A DNA stretch of 64,000 bases from Palsa-744 sp963734815 (GCA_963734815.1 CAVTIH010000001.1:186001-250000), one strand, 5' to 3'. Counted from the first letter of the stretch, positions 51,580 through 61,256 are shown. The notes: a model not told the origin generated them from the letters alone. Made by a program: numbers and translations.

Positions 51580-52965
51580 GTGGGGTGGACAGTTCCTGAT
51601 TTGAATACGCGCGAGACAGCGATACTCGTGTGGATAGTTCTCGCGCTCGCGGTCGCGCTTGCGATCCCGAGCCTGCGCGTCGCTGTCATGAAGGCCGCGA
51701 AGACCGCGACGACGCCCTCCCTGGCGATCCTGCTCGCGGCGACGACGTCCTTCGCCGCGGCGATCACGTTGTGCCTGGCCCGGCTCGGCTACTGGCGCAC
51801 GTCGATGATCCCGACGACGGTCACGGGGTTCTTCGGCATCGCGATCCTCGGCACGTTCAGCACCGACGGCGTCAGCGAGCTACGAGGCCTCGCCACGAGG
51901 ACGGTCGCGCTCACCGCCATCGTTGAGTTCGTCTCCAACGCCTATAGCTTCCCACTGCCGCTCGAACTGGTTCTCGTTCCAGGCATCGTCGCGTTCGTAA
52001 CGCTCGCCGGGTTCGCGGACCGCCGGTCGGAGTTCGCGATCCTACGCACGCCGTTCGCGGTCCTCGGCATCGCGCTGCTGGTGGGGACGATCACGCCGAG
52101 CGTCATCTACGTCGTGCAGCACTTGTGGCAGCTTGCGAGCGCCGAGCGAGCACGGGAGTTCCTGCTTCCGCTCGTGCTCACCCTCGCCTTCCTCCCGTAC
52201 CTGTACCTCGTTCGGATGGCGGTCGCGTGGCAGACGGCGCTTGGGATGCTCGGCAACCAGATGCAGGATCGCCCCCTGCTTCTGAAGGCTGCGAGGCGGG
52301 CCCTGATCCGCTCGTGCCAGGCGAGCCTGTCTCGGATTCAGCTCTTCGAGCCGGACTTCCGCTGGCGATTGGGCTCCGCCACCTCCGAGGCGGACATTCG
52401 AGGCACGATGCGCGATTTCGAGCAGGCGGCTTCCGAGTGTCCGTGGCGAACGCGGCCCGGCGCGACGAAGCGATCGGGTCTGTGGGATCTGCTCCCCGGC
52501 GCCGGCGGCGGCAACCTCCTCGTGCGTTCGCTCGCGCTGGCGGAAGCCGTCCAGAGCGCGCTCGCTTCCGCCGCCACACAGGCGGGGAACACCGAAGAGG
52601 CGATGCGCGAACTTCTCGATCGCCTCGACGGGGTGGACGGCTTGGGCGCCGTCACCCTCGTCTCGCGTGCGGAAGTGATCCGCGCGCTCGCGCAGCACCG
52701 CTCGATCGCGGCGATCGAAGTGATAGCACCCGAGCTCGGCAAGCTCTCGACCATGCACGACTGCGACATCGTCGTGTTGGCCGGCGACTTCGACTCGCTT
52801 CTGCGCCTCGCCCGTGTCCCACCAACCGAATCTGTACGGATCGCAGCCGAACTGCACGGAATGTCGGCTGCAACGGGCATGCCGCTCACGGATGCTGTTG
52901 AGGCGTTCGTGACTCTCGTCGGCGGTACCATCGCCGACGAGGACCAAAACTCCCAAGATGCATGA
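51580..52965 (+). CDS. Multi-spanning membrane protein, unknown
   Basis: A ~461-aa protein. The first ~215 residues carry six or seven hydrophobic helices (ETAILVWIVLALAVALAIPS, SLAILLAATTSFAAAITL, ELVLVPGIVAFVTLAGF, AVLGIALLVGTITPSVIYVV, LLPLVLTLAFLPYLYLV). The remaining ~240 residues are cytoplasmic and helical, with no recognised domain. GTG 51580 and TTG 51601 are the possible starts. I do not recognise the family. Gene order suggests membership in the same accessory module as the ATPase pair downstream. Confidence 0.65.
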   Translation: MGWTVPDLNTRETAILVWIVLALAVALAIPSLRVAVMKAAKTATTPSLAILLAATTSFAAAITLCLARLGYWRTSMIPTTVTGFFGIAILGTFSTDGVSELRGLATRTVALTAIVEFVSNAYSFPLPLELVLVPGIVAFVTLAGFADRRSEFAILRTPFAVLGIALLVGTITPSVIYVVQHLWQLASAERAREFLLPLVLTLAFLPYLYLVRMAVAWQTALGMLGNQMQDRPLLLKAARRALIRSCQASLSRIQLFEPDFRWRLGSATSEADIRGTMRDFEQAASECPWRTRPGATKRSGLWDLLPGAGGGNLLVRSLALAEAVQSALASAATQAGNTEEAMRELLDRLDGVDGLGAVTLVSRAEVIRALAQHRSIAAIEVIAPELGKLSTMHDCDIVVLAGDFDSLLRLARVPPTESVRIAAELHGMSAATGMPLTDAVEAFVTLVGGTIADEDQNSQDA

Positions 52966-53396
52966 AGACCAACGGCCGCATTGCGGTTGCGGTCGCGCGA
53001 GTGGTCCTAGGAAGGTGAGCGTGACCGACCTTGGTCGAGATCTGGACATGGCGGTCAACCGGATTCGTGCGCAGCTGCTGGCGCTGAAGCGCTCGGGCTC
53101 CTCGCCAAAACAGGCGACGAAGGCGGCAAGCGGATGTTTCAGCGAACCAACGACGAAGCAAGGGCCGGGGATTCACAGTCGGGGAGTACGAGGACGTGAG
53201 CAAAGCGGTTCGCGTTGACTTCGGTTGGCTCATGCCGGCCGGGCTCGAATCGACTTGCTCCTCTCGTGTGGAAACGCGCCGGTGAGCCAGCGTTTGACGC
53301 CTGCTCCGGCGAAAATCGGGCATTATCCGACCCCGGCCGATGGGCGCGAGTCAGCGATGCTCGCCCAGTCGAGCGATTGACATTTCCTCCATCTGC
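52966..53396. other. No intact gene; possible HTH-protein remnant
   Basis: From about 53018 the plus strand reads VSVTDLGRDLDMAVNRIRAQ, LLALKRSG and, after a frame change, LLAKTGDEGGKRMFQRTNDE. This could be a short winged-helix protein that has lost its frame. The remainder has no recognised content. Confidence 0.3.
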
Positions 53397-54524
53397 CTAC
53401 CCTCCCCAGCGCCGTGCCCACGGAGGCGCGTGGTCGCGTGCCCACGCAGCGAGCAGCGGGTCCGCGAGCGCCCATGTGCGTGGTTGTGGCTGCCAGGCCA
53501 AGCCGAGCTCGCGCAGGCGCGCGAGGGCGTCGTTGACGCTCTTGGGGTTGGCCGCGACGGCATGTGGCCTGAGCCCGACGCTGATCGCGGCTACGACCGG
53601 CTGGGCACTGGAATGGGCACGCCTAAGTAGATCCCACTCGCGAGCCGTCGAGCTTGCGGTGATCTCTCGCAGACGTCGCCAGCCAGCAAGCGCGCGGGTC
53701 TGCTCGTCCTGCCCACGCGGGGGCGCGAGGTCGAGGGTGCGCCATGTGAGAGCCGGCACGCCGGACGCGAGCTCGGCCGCGGCGCCGATCAGCTCAACGC
53801 GCACTCCGGTCCAGGCACGTGTGATTGCGAGGTCGCCGACGAAGCGCGAGGGCTGTGGGCGGCGGATGCGCAAGAGCTGCCCGGCGCGGTAAAGGGGGTG
53901 GCGGTGGTCTTCCAGAGCCTTGCTCGCGGGTCCGTCGGGATGTTCGACCAGAACGAGATCCAGCTGCGGGTGTCGCTGGCGGGCGGCGCGGAGGTTTCCT
54001 AGAAGCTTGCGGGTCTCCCGGTCGGAAAGGGAGGAGAGCATCAGGCCGAAGTGGTCGATGGCTATGAGCGCGTCGCCGTCCGTTAGCGCGAGCAGCAGTT
54101 CGATGGCATGAGAAAGCTGGTGCTCGCTCGCTTCCGTGCCGGCTTTGGAGCGGAAGTCCTCGGGGTCGATGCCGATCCGTTGCAGCGTGTGCGCGAGTCG
54201 CAGGCCGGCGGCGCTCGCGGGTGGCGCGGCCTGTGTCCACCACGCAGCCGCCTCGGGGGCGAGCGCGGCGATGGCCGCGTCGGCGATTGCCATGGCTAGG
54301 TCGCGGCTGTCGGAGCAGCTGCGCGCATCCACCAGTATGTGAGTGCCGCGGAGCTCGTCGGTCGCGGCAGCCAGCAAAGCGCTCGTCCCGCTCCAGGGGT
54401 CGCTGGCAATGACAGTGAGACCGGGCCTCTGGTCGAGCACGTCGAGCAGCTCTTGGTACTCGGCGATGCGCCCGGTCAGCACTTCGGCGTTCCTGGCCTG
54501 CTGTGCGATCTCAGGCATGGTCAT
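53397..54524 (-). CDS. AAA/STAND-like protein with degenerate P-loop
   Basis: A 375-aa protein with the layout of a P-loop NTPase: EVLTGRIAEYQELLDVLDQR (sensor before the loop), then IASDPWSGTSALLAAAT at the Walker A position, where the G-K-S/T lysine is missing (SGTS). Walker B reads DALIAIDHFGLML. A C-terminal winged-helix-like part (NPKSVNDALARLRELGLAWQ, PQPRTWALADPLLAAWARDH) resembles archaeal-type ATPases. It probably binds but does not hydrolyse ATP, and may pair with the active ATPase whose end it overlaps by 14 bp. Confidence 0.72.
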   Translation of the reverse strand: MTMPEIAQQARNAEVLTGRIAEYQELLDVLDQRPGLTVIASDPWSGTSALLAAATDELRGTHILVDARSCSDSRDLAMAIADAAIAALAPEAAAWWTQAAPPASAAGLRLAHTLQRIGIDPEDFRSKAGTEASEHQLSHAIELLLALTDGDALIAIDHFGLMLSSLSDRETRKLLGNLRAARQRHPQLDLVLVEHPDGPASKALEDHRHPLYRAGQLLRIRRPQPSRFVGDLAITRAWTGVRVELIGAAAELASGVPALTWRTLDLAPPRGQDEQTRALAGWRRLREITASSTAREWDLLRRAHSSAQPVVAAISVGLRPHAVAANPKSVNDALARLRELGLAWQPQPRTWALADPLLAAWARDHAPPWARRWGG

Positions 54525-55419
54525 CCTCTGCGAGATGTCGTCGCGCCTCGTCGATCGCCATTTGGACATCGAATGCGTCGATCGTCGTGCTCGCGAGCTT
54601 GCGTGCGCCCAGCGCTGCGTATCGGGCCACCATCATCGTGGGATACGGGCGTCCCTCCCCGAAGGCGATCAGCTTCTCGAGCGCCTCGGATGCCACCTCG
54701 AGGCCCGCTTGGGCGAAGCGCTCGGCGAGGCCAGCACGCCAGGTGTCAGCGGCGATCGTTGGATCGAGCGTCAATCGATCGACGAGCTTGCCGAACTGCG
54801 CCGGAGCGCCGAGCATCCCGTCGAGGGCTCGCTCGTCGCTGCCGTCGACGAGCACGACGACCTTGGTGCTCCCGCTGTAGAGATCGACGAGATCTCCGAG
54901 CAGTTGCTCACCGTCAGCGTAGTCGGCGGCACGTTGCAGCTCGTCGAGGAAGAGGACGACGGGCCTGTCCCTCTCCTCCACCAGCGCCAGCGGCAGGGCG
55001 AGGATCTTCCGCGTCGGCAGCGAGCCCGGTGCAGCGGCGAGCTGGCCGAGGTCGAGCGGTATCCCCTGATCGGCCAGCGTCCGCTCGATCAGGGGCAGCG
55101 CCACCCGCAGGAGGCCACGAGCTACCGCCGAGCGCGAAATCCGGTTGCAGCGATCCACGACGAGTTGCAGCAGATCTTTCGCGTCCGCGCGCTCGGGAAC
55201 CTCTATGTCGACGACCACCGTGCCGTCCTGTCGAAGTCGCTCGCACGCCGCCGCACAGACGGTCGTCTTGCCGATCCGGCGCGGCCCGGTCAACATCGTA
55301 TGGATCGCCTCGCGCGACCGGAGCACAATCTCCTCGATGTCCCCCGTACGCCCGATCACCAGCTCGGCGGGCACCGGGCCGCCAGTGGGGAACAGGCGTC
55401 CTATACGGTCATCCGTCAT
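54511..55419 (-). CDS. AAA-family ATPase (archaeal-ATPase-like)
   Basis: A 302-aa ATPase. Walker A GPRRIGKTT follows ELVIGRTGDIEEIVLRSREA, and Walker B is VVLFLDELQRAADYADG. Arginine-finger-like GSDERALDGML and the C-terminal lid follow. This matches the AAA_14/archaeal ATPase group that often serves as a switch in accessory systems. ATG 55417-55419 lies right at a palindromic operator, with a leader of only a few bases. It is the first gene of a two-gene operon; the partner has no Walker A lysine. Confidence 0.82.
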   Translation of the reverse strand: MTDDRIGRLFPTGGPVPAELVIGRTGDIEEIVLRSREAIHTMLTGPRRIGKTTVCAAACERLRQDGTVVVDIEVPERADAKDLLQLVVDRCNRISRSAVARGLLRVALPLIERTLADQGIPLDLGQLAAAPGSLPTRKILALPLALVEERDRPVVLFLDELQRAADYADGEQLLGDLVDLYSGSTKVVVLVDGSDERALDGMLGAPAQFGKLVDRLTLDPTIAADTWRAGLAERFAQAGLEVASEALEKLIAFGEGRPYPTMMVARYAALGARKLASTTIDAFDVQMAIDEARRHLAEDDHA

Positions 55420-55425
55420 GTCTAT

Positions 55426-55467
55426 ATAGTACCAGAAGGTAATGAGATTGTTACTTCAGGGTACTAT
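55426..55467. promoter_or_regulatory. Large imperfect palindrome at the ATPase operon promoter
   Basis: ATAGTACCAGAAGGTAA (55426-55442) and TTACTTCAGGGTACTAT (55451-55467) are 17-base arms that are complementary at about 14 positions, with an 8-base centre. The palindrome begins 7 bases upstream of the ATPase start codon and covers the promoter, where TACTATAT read on the minus strand is a possible -10. The size is that of a dimeric-dimer repressor site. Confidence 0.6.
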
Positions 55468-55559
55468 CAATCCTATCCTGCTTGCACCCGAGGCCGGTAT
55501 GGAACAAGCAACCAGCGGGCCACGGATTGAAGCTGGATTAACGGGATGCTCGCCCGATC

Positions 55560-57005
55560 TCAGCGTCTGGGACATGGGGATTGCCGCGCAACCGGTTGTG
55601 GCAAATCTGGAATATAAAGGCGGCGAATCCGGAATTTGAAGGTGGCAGAAGCGGAACTACTGGGGAGCGACGCGATATCGGCCGGCTGCCGGAGATCCAT
55701 CGCGAACACCAGCCGACCCCTCGACGGCGTGGAGCTGCTGCGCGCCGACGACGGCCGGGGCGAGCGTGCCGCCTTGATCGTTTGCTCGCTCGGCAGGGTC
55801 GACTTGCCGGCTACGTCGGCTATGACATGCGCATATTGGCTCAGCAGGGTGGCGGGGCTGTGGCCCATCCACTCCGCGATCTGCGTGATCGAATGCCCGC
55901 CTTCGTGGATCAACAGGCTCGCGAAGCTGTGGCGCAGGTCGTAGGGGACGGGACCGTTGTAAGTCCGCTTGGACTTGCGCCGACCGTCCTTGACGACGGT
56001 TGTGAGGATGATCGTGGCCAAGCCGACCGCCTCGCACGCTGGCTGCCAGACACGCGAGCGCCAGTTACGCCAGTCCCCGTCATGCCAAGGGGCACCGTCC
56101 GGTCGAGCGAAGATCAAACCGTCGGTGCGATCGCAGGCGAGTTCGTAGTCGTGGATGTCGGCGCGAAGGACCTCGAGCAGCGGCGGGAAGCGCGGTGGCC
56201 GAGTCGTCTTCTGGCCAGGCACGATCTCTCCATCGACCCACTTCTGCTCGATCAGGATCGTGCTTCCGCCCAAGTGCTGGTACTCGAGGGCGAGCGCCTC
56301 CTCTGGACGTAGCCCGGCGTAGGCGAGAACACTTACGAGCGTCGCATCCCGCAGCCCGTGCTTGTGGCCGTCGAGCATCTGCCGTCTCAGCGCCTCGACA
56401 TCGATGGGACGCAACAGTTTGATCGCGCGTGCGCGGCGTACCCGTGGCTTGGCGATCAGCTTGACAACGTTGACCCTGGTCCTGTCCCATTCCACGGCGC
56501 GCGCGAACATGCTCTGAAGCAGTCCGAGGCAGCTCCGGATCGTGGGCGTTCCGACCCCGTCTTGTTGGAGTTCGAGAATGAACTCGGACAGAACCAAAGG
56601 GGTGATCTGCCGCAGTTCCATCGCGCCGAGGCGCTTGTGGATATGCCTGCCCCACAGACAGCTGTACTTCTTGCGAGTGCCCGGCTCCAAGCGGGTCTCG
56701 GCATACAGCCGCCAGAAATCGACCATGAACTCCTCGAGGGGCTCCCTGCCCGACTCGAGCACACCAAGATCGCTAGCTCGCTTGAGCAGCCGTAGTCGAG
56801 CGCGGAAGTCCACTGCGTCCTGGGCGCAGTCGAAGGTCCTTCCCTTGCGGTCGCCCCGCGCGTTCTGAAAACGGACGCGATAGGAGCGGTGGTAGGTACA
56901 ACCTAACGTTCCGCTTCTACGGGCCGTCAGCGGATGTGGTCGAGGGCCGATACTTCCCACCGCCCCTGGCCGAGCGGAGCTGAGGAAAAAGGGATTAGGT
57001 CGCAA
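55560..57005 (-). CDS. Tyrosine recombinase / phage-type integrase
   Basis: A ~481-aa site-specific recombinase. N-terminal strand region YHRSYRVRFQNARGDRKGRT, SAM-like helices (TRKKYSCLWGRHIHKRLGAM), and the catalytic domain with R of VLAYAGLRPEEALAL, Y-D-L-R-H-S-F (the usual HxxR has Tyr in place of the first His), W-M-GHSPATLLSQYAH with the Tyr nucleophile. The last ~70 residues are a low-complexity extension. Starts are TTG 57003-57005 or GTG 56958-56960. It probably defines one edge of the accessory segment that starts near tRNA-Thr; no tRNA-Thr att repeat is seen beside it. Confidence 0.85.
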   Translation of the reverse strand: MRPNPFFLSSARPGAVGSIGPRPHPLTARRSGTLGCTYHRSYRVRFQNARGDRKGRTFDCAQDAVDFRARLRLLKRASDLGVLESGREPLEEFMVDFWRLYAETRLEPGTRKKYSCLWGRHIHKRLGAMELRQITPLVLSEFILELQQDGVGTPTIRSCLGLLQSMFARAVEWDRTRVNVVKLIAKPRVRRARAIKLLRPIDVEALRRQMLDGHKHGLRDATLVSVLAYAGLRPEEALALEYQHLGGSTILIEQKWVDGEIVPGQKTTRPPRFPPLLEVLRADIHDYELACDRTDGLIFARPDGAPWHDGDWRNWRSRVWQPACEAVGLATIILTTVVKDGRRKSKRTYNGPVPYDLRHSFASLLIHEGGHSITQIAEWMGHSPATLLSQYAHVIADVAGKSTLPSEQTIKAARSPRPSSARSSSTPSRGRLVFAMDLRQPADIASLPSSSASATFKFRIRRLYIPDLPQPVARQSPCPRR

Positions 57006-57516
57006 GCATGTCCCGTGACCGTCGACAATTTCGTGCGCGCCGAAAGCGACCTATGTTTCATCAGGCCGCAGCCGCCGCCCACGGGCCGGCGCCGGACCGG
57101 ACGAGCTCTATGGCGACGACTCGCTCGTGCCCGATCCCGGACGCCGGCGGCCGCTTCGCCCGCGATTCCGATCGGCGACGACGGCCGGCAGTCACCCGCC
57201 ACGGTACCCGCGGCATCACGGGAGCGGGGCGGGACCCCCATCGAGGAACCCGTCCTGAGATTCGCCAAAAGCAGGCACGTCGTCCGCCGAGGCAAGACCA
57301 AGCGTTGCGGAAGTTCTTACCACGTCGCCCGCGAGTCCCGCGCTCGCGCTCGGGCGTCGTCCCACGTATGCGCCGAAGGTTCGTACGGGAACCCGCAAGG
57401 ACGCCGCCGTAGTACTCCGTCCCAACCTCGTCCTCGGCAGTGGGAGTACGAGCCAGGCAGCTGGCGCTAACGCCGCGTGCGCCCCCAATCGTCCCCAGCC
57501 CTTCAGCCTCCGACGA
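57006..57516. other. Intergenic, no gene recognised
   Basis: About 500 bp that separate the integrase from the flavin monooxygenase pair. Open frames are present on the plus strand but show no domain. I looked for a tRNA end or a direct repeat of either tRNA in it and saw none. Confidence 0.45.
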
Positions 57517-58194
57517 TCACTGCACCCGGTCGATCGCCGGTTCGAGGCGCTCGCCCAGGTACTCGACCCAGTGGCGCTTGATGCAGGGGTAGTGCTTGGA
57601 CGCCTCCACGAGGTCCATGAAGTTGATGATGTGCGTGTCGAAGCGGTCCTGCAGGTGGGGGTCGGCGATGCGGCCCTCGGCATCGAACGCCTTGTGCGCC
57701 TGCGCCAGCGAGAACATGTCGGGGTATATACGCGCGCCGAGGTGCTCGAACGGGACGCGCAGTGCCCACAGGCCGCGGTTGCCGCCGCCCATTGACGGCG
57801 AGGCGGACATCACCAGGCCGTGGCGCTCGTTGAACGGCTGCGGGTCATACCGCGATACCCAGTCGATCGCGTTCTTCAGGCCGCCCGGCATCGACGCGTT
57901 GTACTCCGGCGAGGCCACCACGAACGCGTCGCACGCCTGCAGGCGCCCGTGCAGCTCCTCTGCGCCCGGCGGGAAGCCTTCGTGTGCCTGCGTGTCCTGG
58001 CTGTATGTGGGGCAGTCGAACTGCGCCATCGACGCGCGATCCACCGTCCCCCCGTCGCCTTCGATCGTCGTCGCTGCCAGTTCCGCCAAGCGCGTGTTCT
58101 GCGAGCCCTCGCGCAGCGATGCGGAGAACACCAGGAAACGCACCTCACTGCGTTTTGAAGCCCCGCTCTCCATCGCGTGATCGTCGCACATCAA
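57517..58194 (-). CDS. NAD(P)H-dependent FMN reductase
   Basis: A 225-aa flavodoxin-fold reductase. FLVFSASLREGSQNTRLAEL is the FMN phosphate loop, and VVASPEYNASMPGGLKNAID is the signature P-E-Y-N of SsuE/NADPH-FMN reductases. Its start overlaps the stop of the upstream luciferase-like gene by 4 bp, so it probably supplies reduced flavin to that monooxygenase. Confidence 0.92.
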   Translation of the reverse strand: MMCDDHAMESGASKRSEVRFLVFSASLREGSQNTRLAELAATTIEGDGGTVDRASMAQFDCPTYSQDTQAHEGFPPGAEELHGRLQACDAFVVASPEYNASMPGGLKNAIDWVSRYDPQPFNERHGLVMSASPSMGGGNRGLWALRVPFEHLGARIYPDMFSLAQAHKAFDAEGRIADPHLQDRFDTHIINFMDLVEASKHYPCIKRHWVEYLGERLEPAIDRVQ

Positions 58195-59246
58195 GCGCTC
58201 ATACGGCTCTCGTCCTTCGGGGCCCAGCCGAGCGCCGGCGCGATCTCCCGAGCGATCGTCTCGAGCAGGTGCGCGTTGTACTCCACCCCCAGCTGGTTGG
58301 GCACCGTCAGCAGTACCGTGTCCGCTGCCTGCACCGCCCGGTCCTGCGCGAGTTCGGCTGCGATCACGTCCGGCTCGCCCGTGTACGTGCGACCGAAGCG
58401 CGAAGTGTGTCCGTCCAGGTAGCCCACCTGGTCTTCGCTGCCCTCGCTCCCGAAGTACCGCCGGTCGAGGTCACTCGTGATCGGGATCACGCTACGGCTC
58501 ACCGACACCCGCGGCGTGCGCTCCCATCCCGCCGCCTGCCACGCCTCGTGGTAGGCGGCGATCTGTTCGGCCTGCAGCTCGTCAAACGGGACGCCCGTGT
58601 CTTCCAGCAGCAGCGTCGAGCTCATCAGGTTCATCCCCTGCTGCGCCACCCCCCGCGCCGACTCGCGCCCGCCCGCGCCCCACCAGATGCGCTCGGACAG
58701 CCCCTCTGCGTACGGCTGGATCGGCAGCAGCCCGCTCATCCCCGTGTACGCCGGGTCCGCGCGCGCTACCCCCTCGCCGGCGATCGCCTTTCGGAACAGC
58801 TCCGTATGCGCCCGCGCCAACTCGCCGCCCGCCTCGCCCTGCGCGTCGGGATACCCAAACGCTTCCGGACCGTCCAGCACCGGCTCCGGTGAGCCGCGGC
58901 TGATCCCCAGCTGCAGCCGTCCACCGGCGATCAGGTCCGCCGCCGCCGCGTCTTCGGCCATGTACAGCGGGTTCTCGTAGCGCATGTCGATCACCGCCGT
59001 CCCCAGCTCGATCCTGCTCGTACGCGCGCCCATCGCCGCCAGCAGCGGAAACGGCGAGCCGAGCTGGCGGGCGAAGTGATGCACGCGCACGAACGCCCCG
59101 TCGATCCCGATCTCCTCCGCCGCTTGCGCAAGCTCCACCGTCTGCACCAGCGCGTCTTTCGCCGTCAACGTCTGTGACCACTGCGCGCGCTGCCAGTGAC
59201 CGAAGCTGAGAAAGCCGATCCGCAACTCCCCGCGGCGATCGCTCAC
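58191..59246 (-). CDS. LLM-class flavin-dependent monooxygenase
   Basis: A 351-aa bacterial-luciferase-like TIM-barrel protein: AAEEIGIDGAFVRVHHFARQ, TSRIELGTAVIDMRYENPLY, GGRLQLGISRGSPEPVLD and IWWGAGGRESARGVAQQGMN. It is FMNH2- or F420-dependent; the coupled FMN reductase favours FMNH2. Substrate unknown. The promoter should be in 59247-59354. Confidence 0.9.
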   Translation of the reverse strand: MSDRRGELRIGFLSFGHWQRAQWSQTLTAKDALVQTVELAQAAEEIGIDGAFVRVHHFARQLGSPFPLLAAMGARTSRIELGTAVIDMRYENPLYMAEDAAAADLIAGGRLQLGISRGSPEPVLDGPEAFGYPDAQGEAGGELARAHTELFRKAIAGEGVARADPAYTGMSGLLPIQPYAEGLSERIWWGAGGRESARGVAQQGMNLMSSTLLLEDTGVPFDELQAEQIAAYHEAWQAAGWERTPRVSVSRSVIPITSDLDRRYFGSEGSEDQVGYLDGHTSRFGRTYTGEPDVIAAELAQDRAVQAADTVLLTVPNQLGVEYNAHLLETIAREIAPALGWAPKDESRMSA

Positions 59247-59354
59247 CGCACACCCGCGATATGACCCCTGCGCACCCCCGCGTGCACGCTGCCTTCCATG
59301 CTCGGAGGGTAGAGCACAGCTTTCTTACCCGGGGCCCGGACTGCGAATCTCGCG

Positions 59355-61256
59355 CTAGGTCGTAGGCGGTTTGGGTCTGAAGGGACGTTCCCCCTGGAGT
59401 TCTTGGTCGAGCCTGATCGCGGCGCTGATCAGAGCTAGGTGCGTGAACGCTTGGGGAAAGTTGCCGAGCAGCTCGCCGCTCGGACCGATCTGCTCTGAGT
59501 AGAGCCCGAGGTGGTTGGCGTAGGTGAGCATCTTCTCGAACGCGAGCTGGGCCTCTTCGACGTATCCGGCCCGCGCGAGGCACTCGACGTACCAGAAGCT
59601 GCACATCGAGAACGTCCCCTCAGTCGCCCTCCAGTCCGTCTGGGGCCGCTGCGGGGTCGTAGCGATAGACGAGGCTGTCCGAGACCAGCTCGCTGCCGAT
59701 CGCGCGGAGCGTCGAGAGCCAACGCGGGTCGGTGGGCGCGATGAAGTGAACGAGGGGCATCAGCAGCAGCGACGCATCGAGCACCTCGGAGCCCTCGGCC
59801 TGGACGAACGCCTGCCTGCGCTCGCTCCATCCGCGCGCCATGATCCAGGCGAAGATGTCGTTGCGTGCCTGCGCTCCAGCGGGCGAGGTCCGCGGGGAGA
59901 CCGCGATTCGTCGCGATTCTCATCGCACGATCGATCGCGACCCAGCACATCAGGCGCGAGTGGGTGAAGCGCTTACGGCCTCCGCGGGTCTCCCAGATGC
60001 CGTCGTCTGGCTCCTGCCAGTGCTCGCAGACCCAGTCGATCAGCGGCGCGAGGCTCATCCAGTCGTCGTAGCCGATCAGCTCGCCGTGCCCCTGAAGTGC
60101 CTGCTGCTCGGCGAGGTAGATCGAGTCGAACAGCTCGCCGTAGATGTCGAGCTGCAAGCTGGGTTGCCGCGCCGTTGCCGATCCTGACCGGCCGCGAGCC
60201 GCGATAGCCCTCGAGGTGCCCCAGCTCGCGCTCGTCCAAACAACGCCGGCCGTCGATCCGGTACATCACGTCCAGTGGGCTACCGCCATCGCTCGTCGCG
60301 GCGACCGTCGAGACCATTCGGCGGAAGCTGTTGAAGGCGACCGCCTCCGCAGCGAAACCGAGGCGGGAGAGGGCGAAGATCGAGAACGCGAAGTCGCGCA
60401 GCCACGCGTAGCGGTAGTCCCAGTTGCGCGCTCCGCCGATTCGCTCAGGGCAGGCTAGCTGTGGGGGCTGCGACGATCGCGCCAGCTCGGCTCGTACGAG
60501 AGTAGCTTGAGCGTCAGGGCCGACCGACCCACCATCTCGCGCCAGCGGCCGCGATACGCGGACTGCCGTAGCCAGGAACGCCAGAACCTGACCGTCTCGT
60601 CGCCCAGCTGCTCCGCCTCCCGCGCACTGAGCCGCACGGCCTCATCTCCAGCCTGAAGCACAAACGTCAGCCGTTCCCCCGCCGTGAGCTCGAACTCGGC
60701 GCTGGCTCCCGCCGCCTGTTGCTTCGAGCGCGACCGGTGAGCCGATAGCGACGGTGTCACCCTGAGCGCGAAAGACGGCGCCGGTCGGCTCGATCGTGAC
60801 CTGCGGCTCATGCAGGCCATAACCGAAGCGCGGCTCGACCTCGAGACGAAAGCGCAGAGTGCCGCGTGTACCCACCATGCTTCGGACGAGCCGCTGCGGG
60901 CCGTCGCCAACAGGCATGAAGTCCTGAATCTCGCTCACGCCTTCCGGAGAGAGAAAGCGAGTGATCAGGACATTCGTGTCGGGGAGGTAGAGCTGCTTGG
61001 TGCTCGCGAGCGGATCCGCGGGTGCGATCCGGTAGTAGCCGCCGCGGTCGCGATCCAGCAGCGCCCCGAACACGCTCGGGCCGTCGAATCGATCCGGGCA
61101 GAACCAGTCGATCGTCCCGTCGCTGCCGACCAGCGCGGCGGAGTGCAGGTCGCCGATGATCCCATGCTCGGCGATCGGCAGGTAGCGCGCTTGAAGATTC
61201 GATGCCAAAGCCGCAGGCGCTGGGGTCAGAGGTGCCGTCTGGCGATCCTCGCTCAT
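59355..61256 (-). pseudogene. GH15 glucoamylase/trehalase-like gene with several frameshifts
   Basis: The minus strand reads a glycoside hydrolase family 15 protein in successive frames. It starts with YLPIAEHGIIGDLHSAALVG and DGTIDWFCPDRFDGPSVFGA (conserved N-terminal motifs), then VRFWRSWLRQ, the catalytic-domain NWDYRYAWLRDFAFS, LDIYGELFDSIYLAEQQAL, GIWETRGGRKRFTHSRLMCW, VQAEGSEVLDASLLLMPLVH and finally SFWYVECLARAGYVEEAQLA. At least five one-base lesions break the frame. It is either a true pseudogene or an error-rich read region; the other genes nearby are intact. Confidence 0.85.

Noticed and set aside
57006..57470. Plus-strand ORF next to the integrase
   Set aside because: Arg/Pro/Ser-rich, overlaps the integrase 5' end in antisense and has no ribosome binding site or domain.
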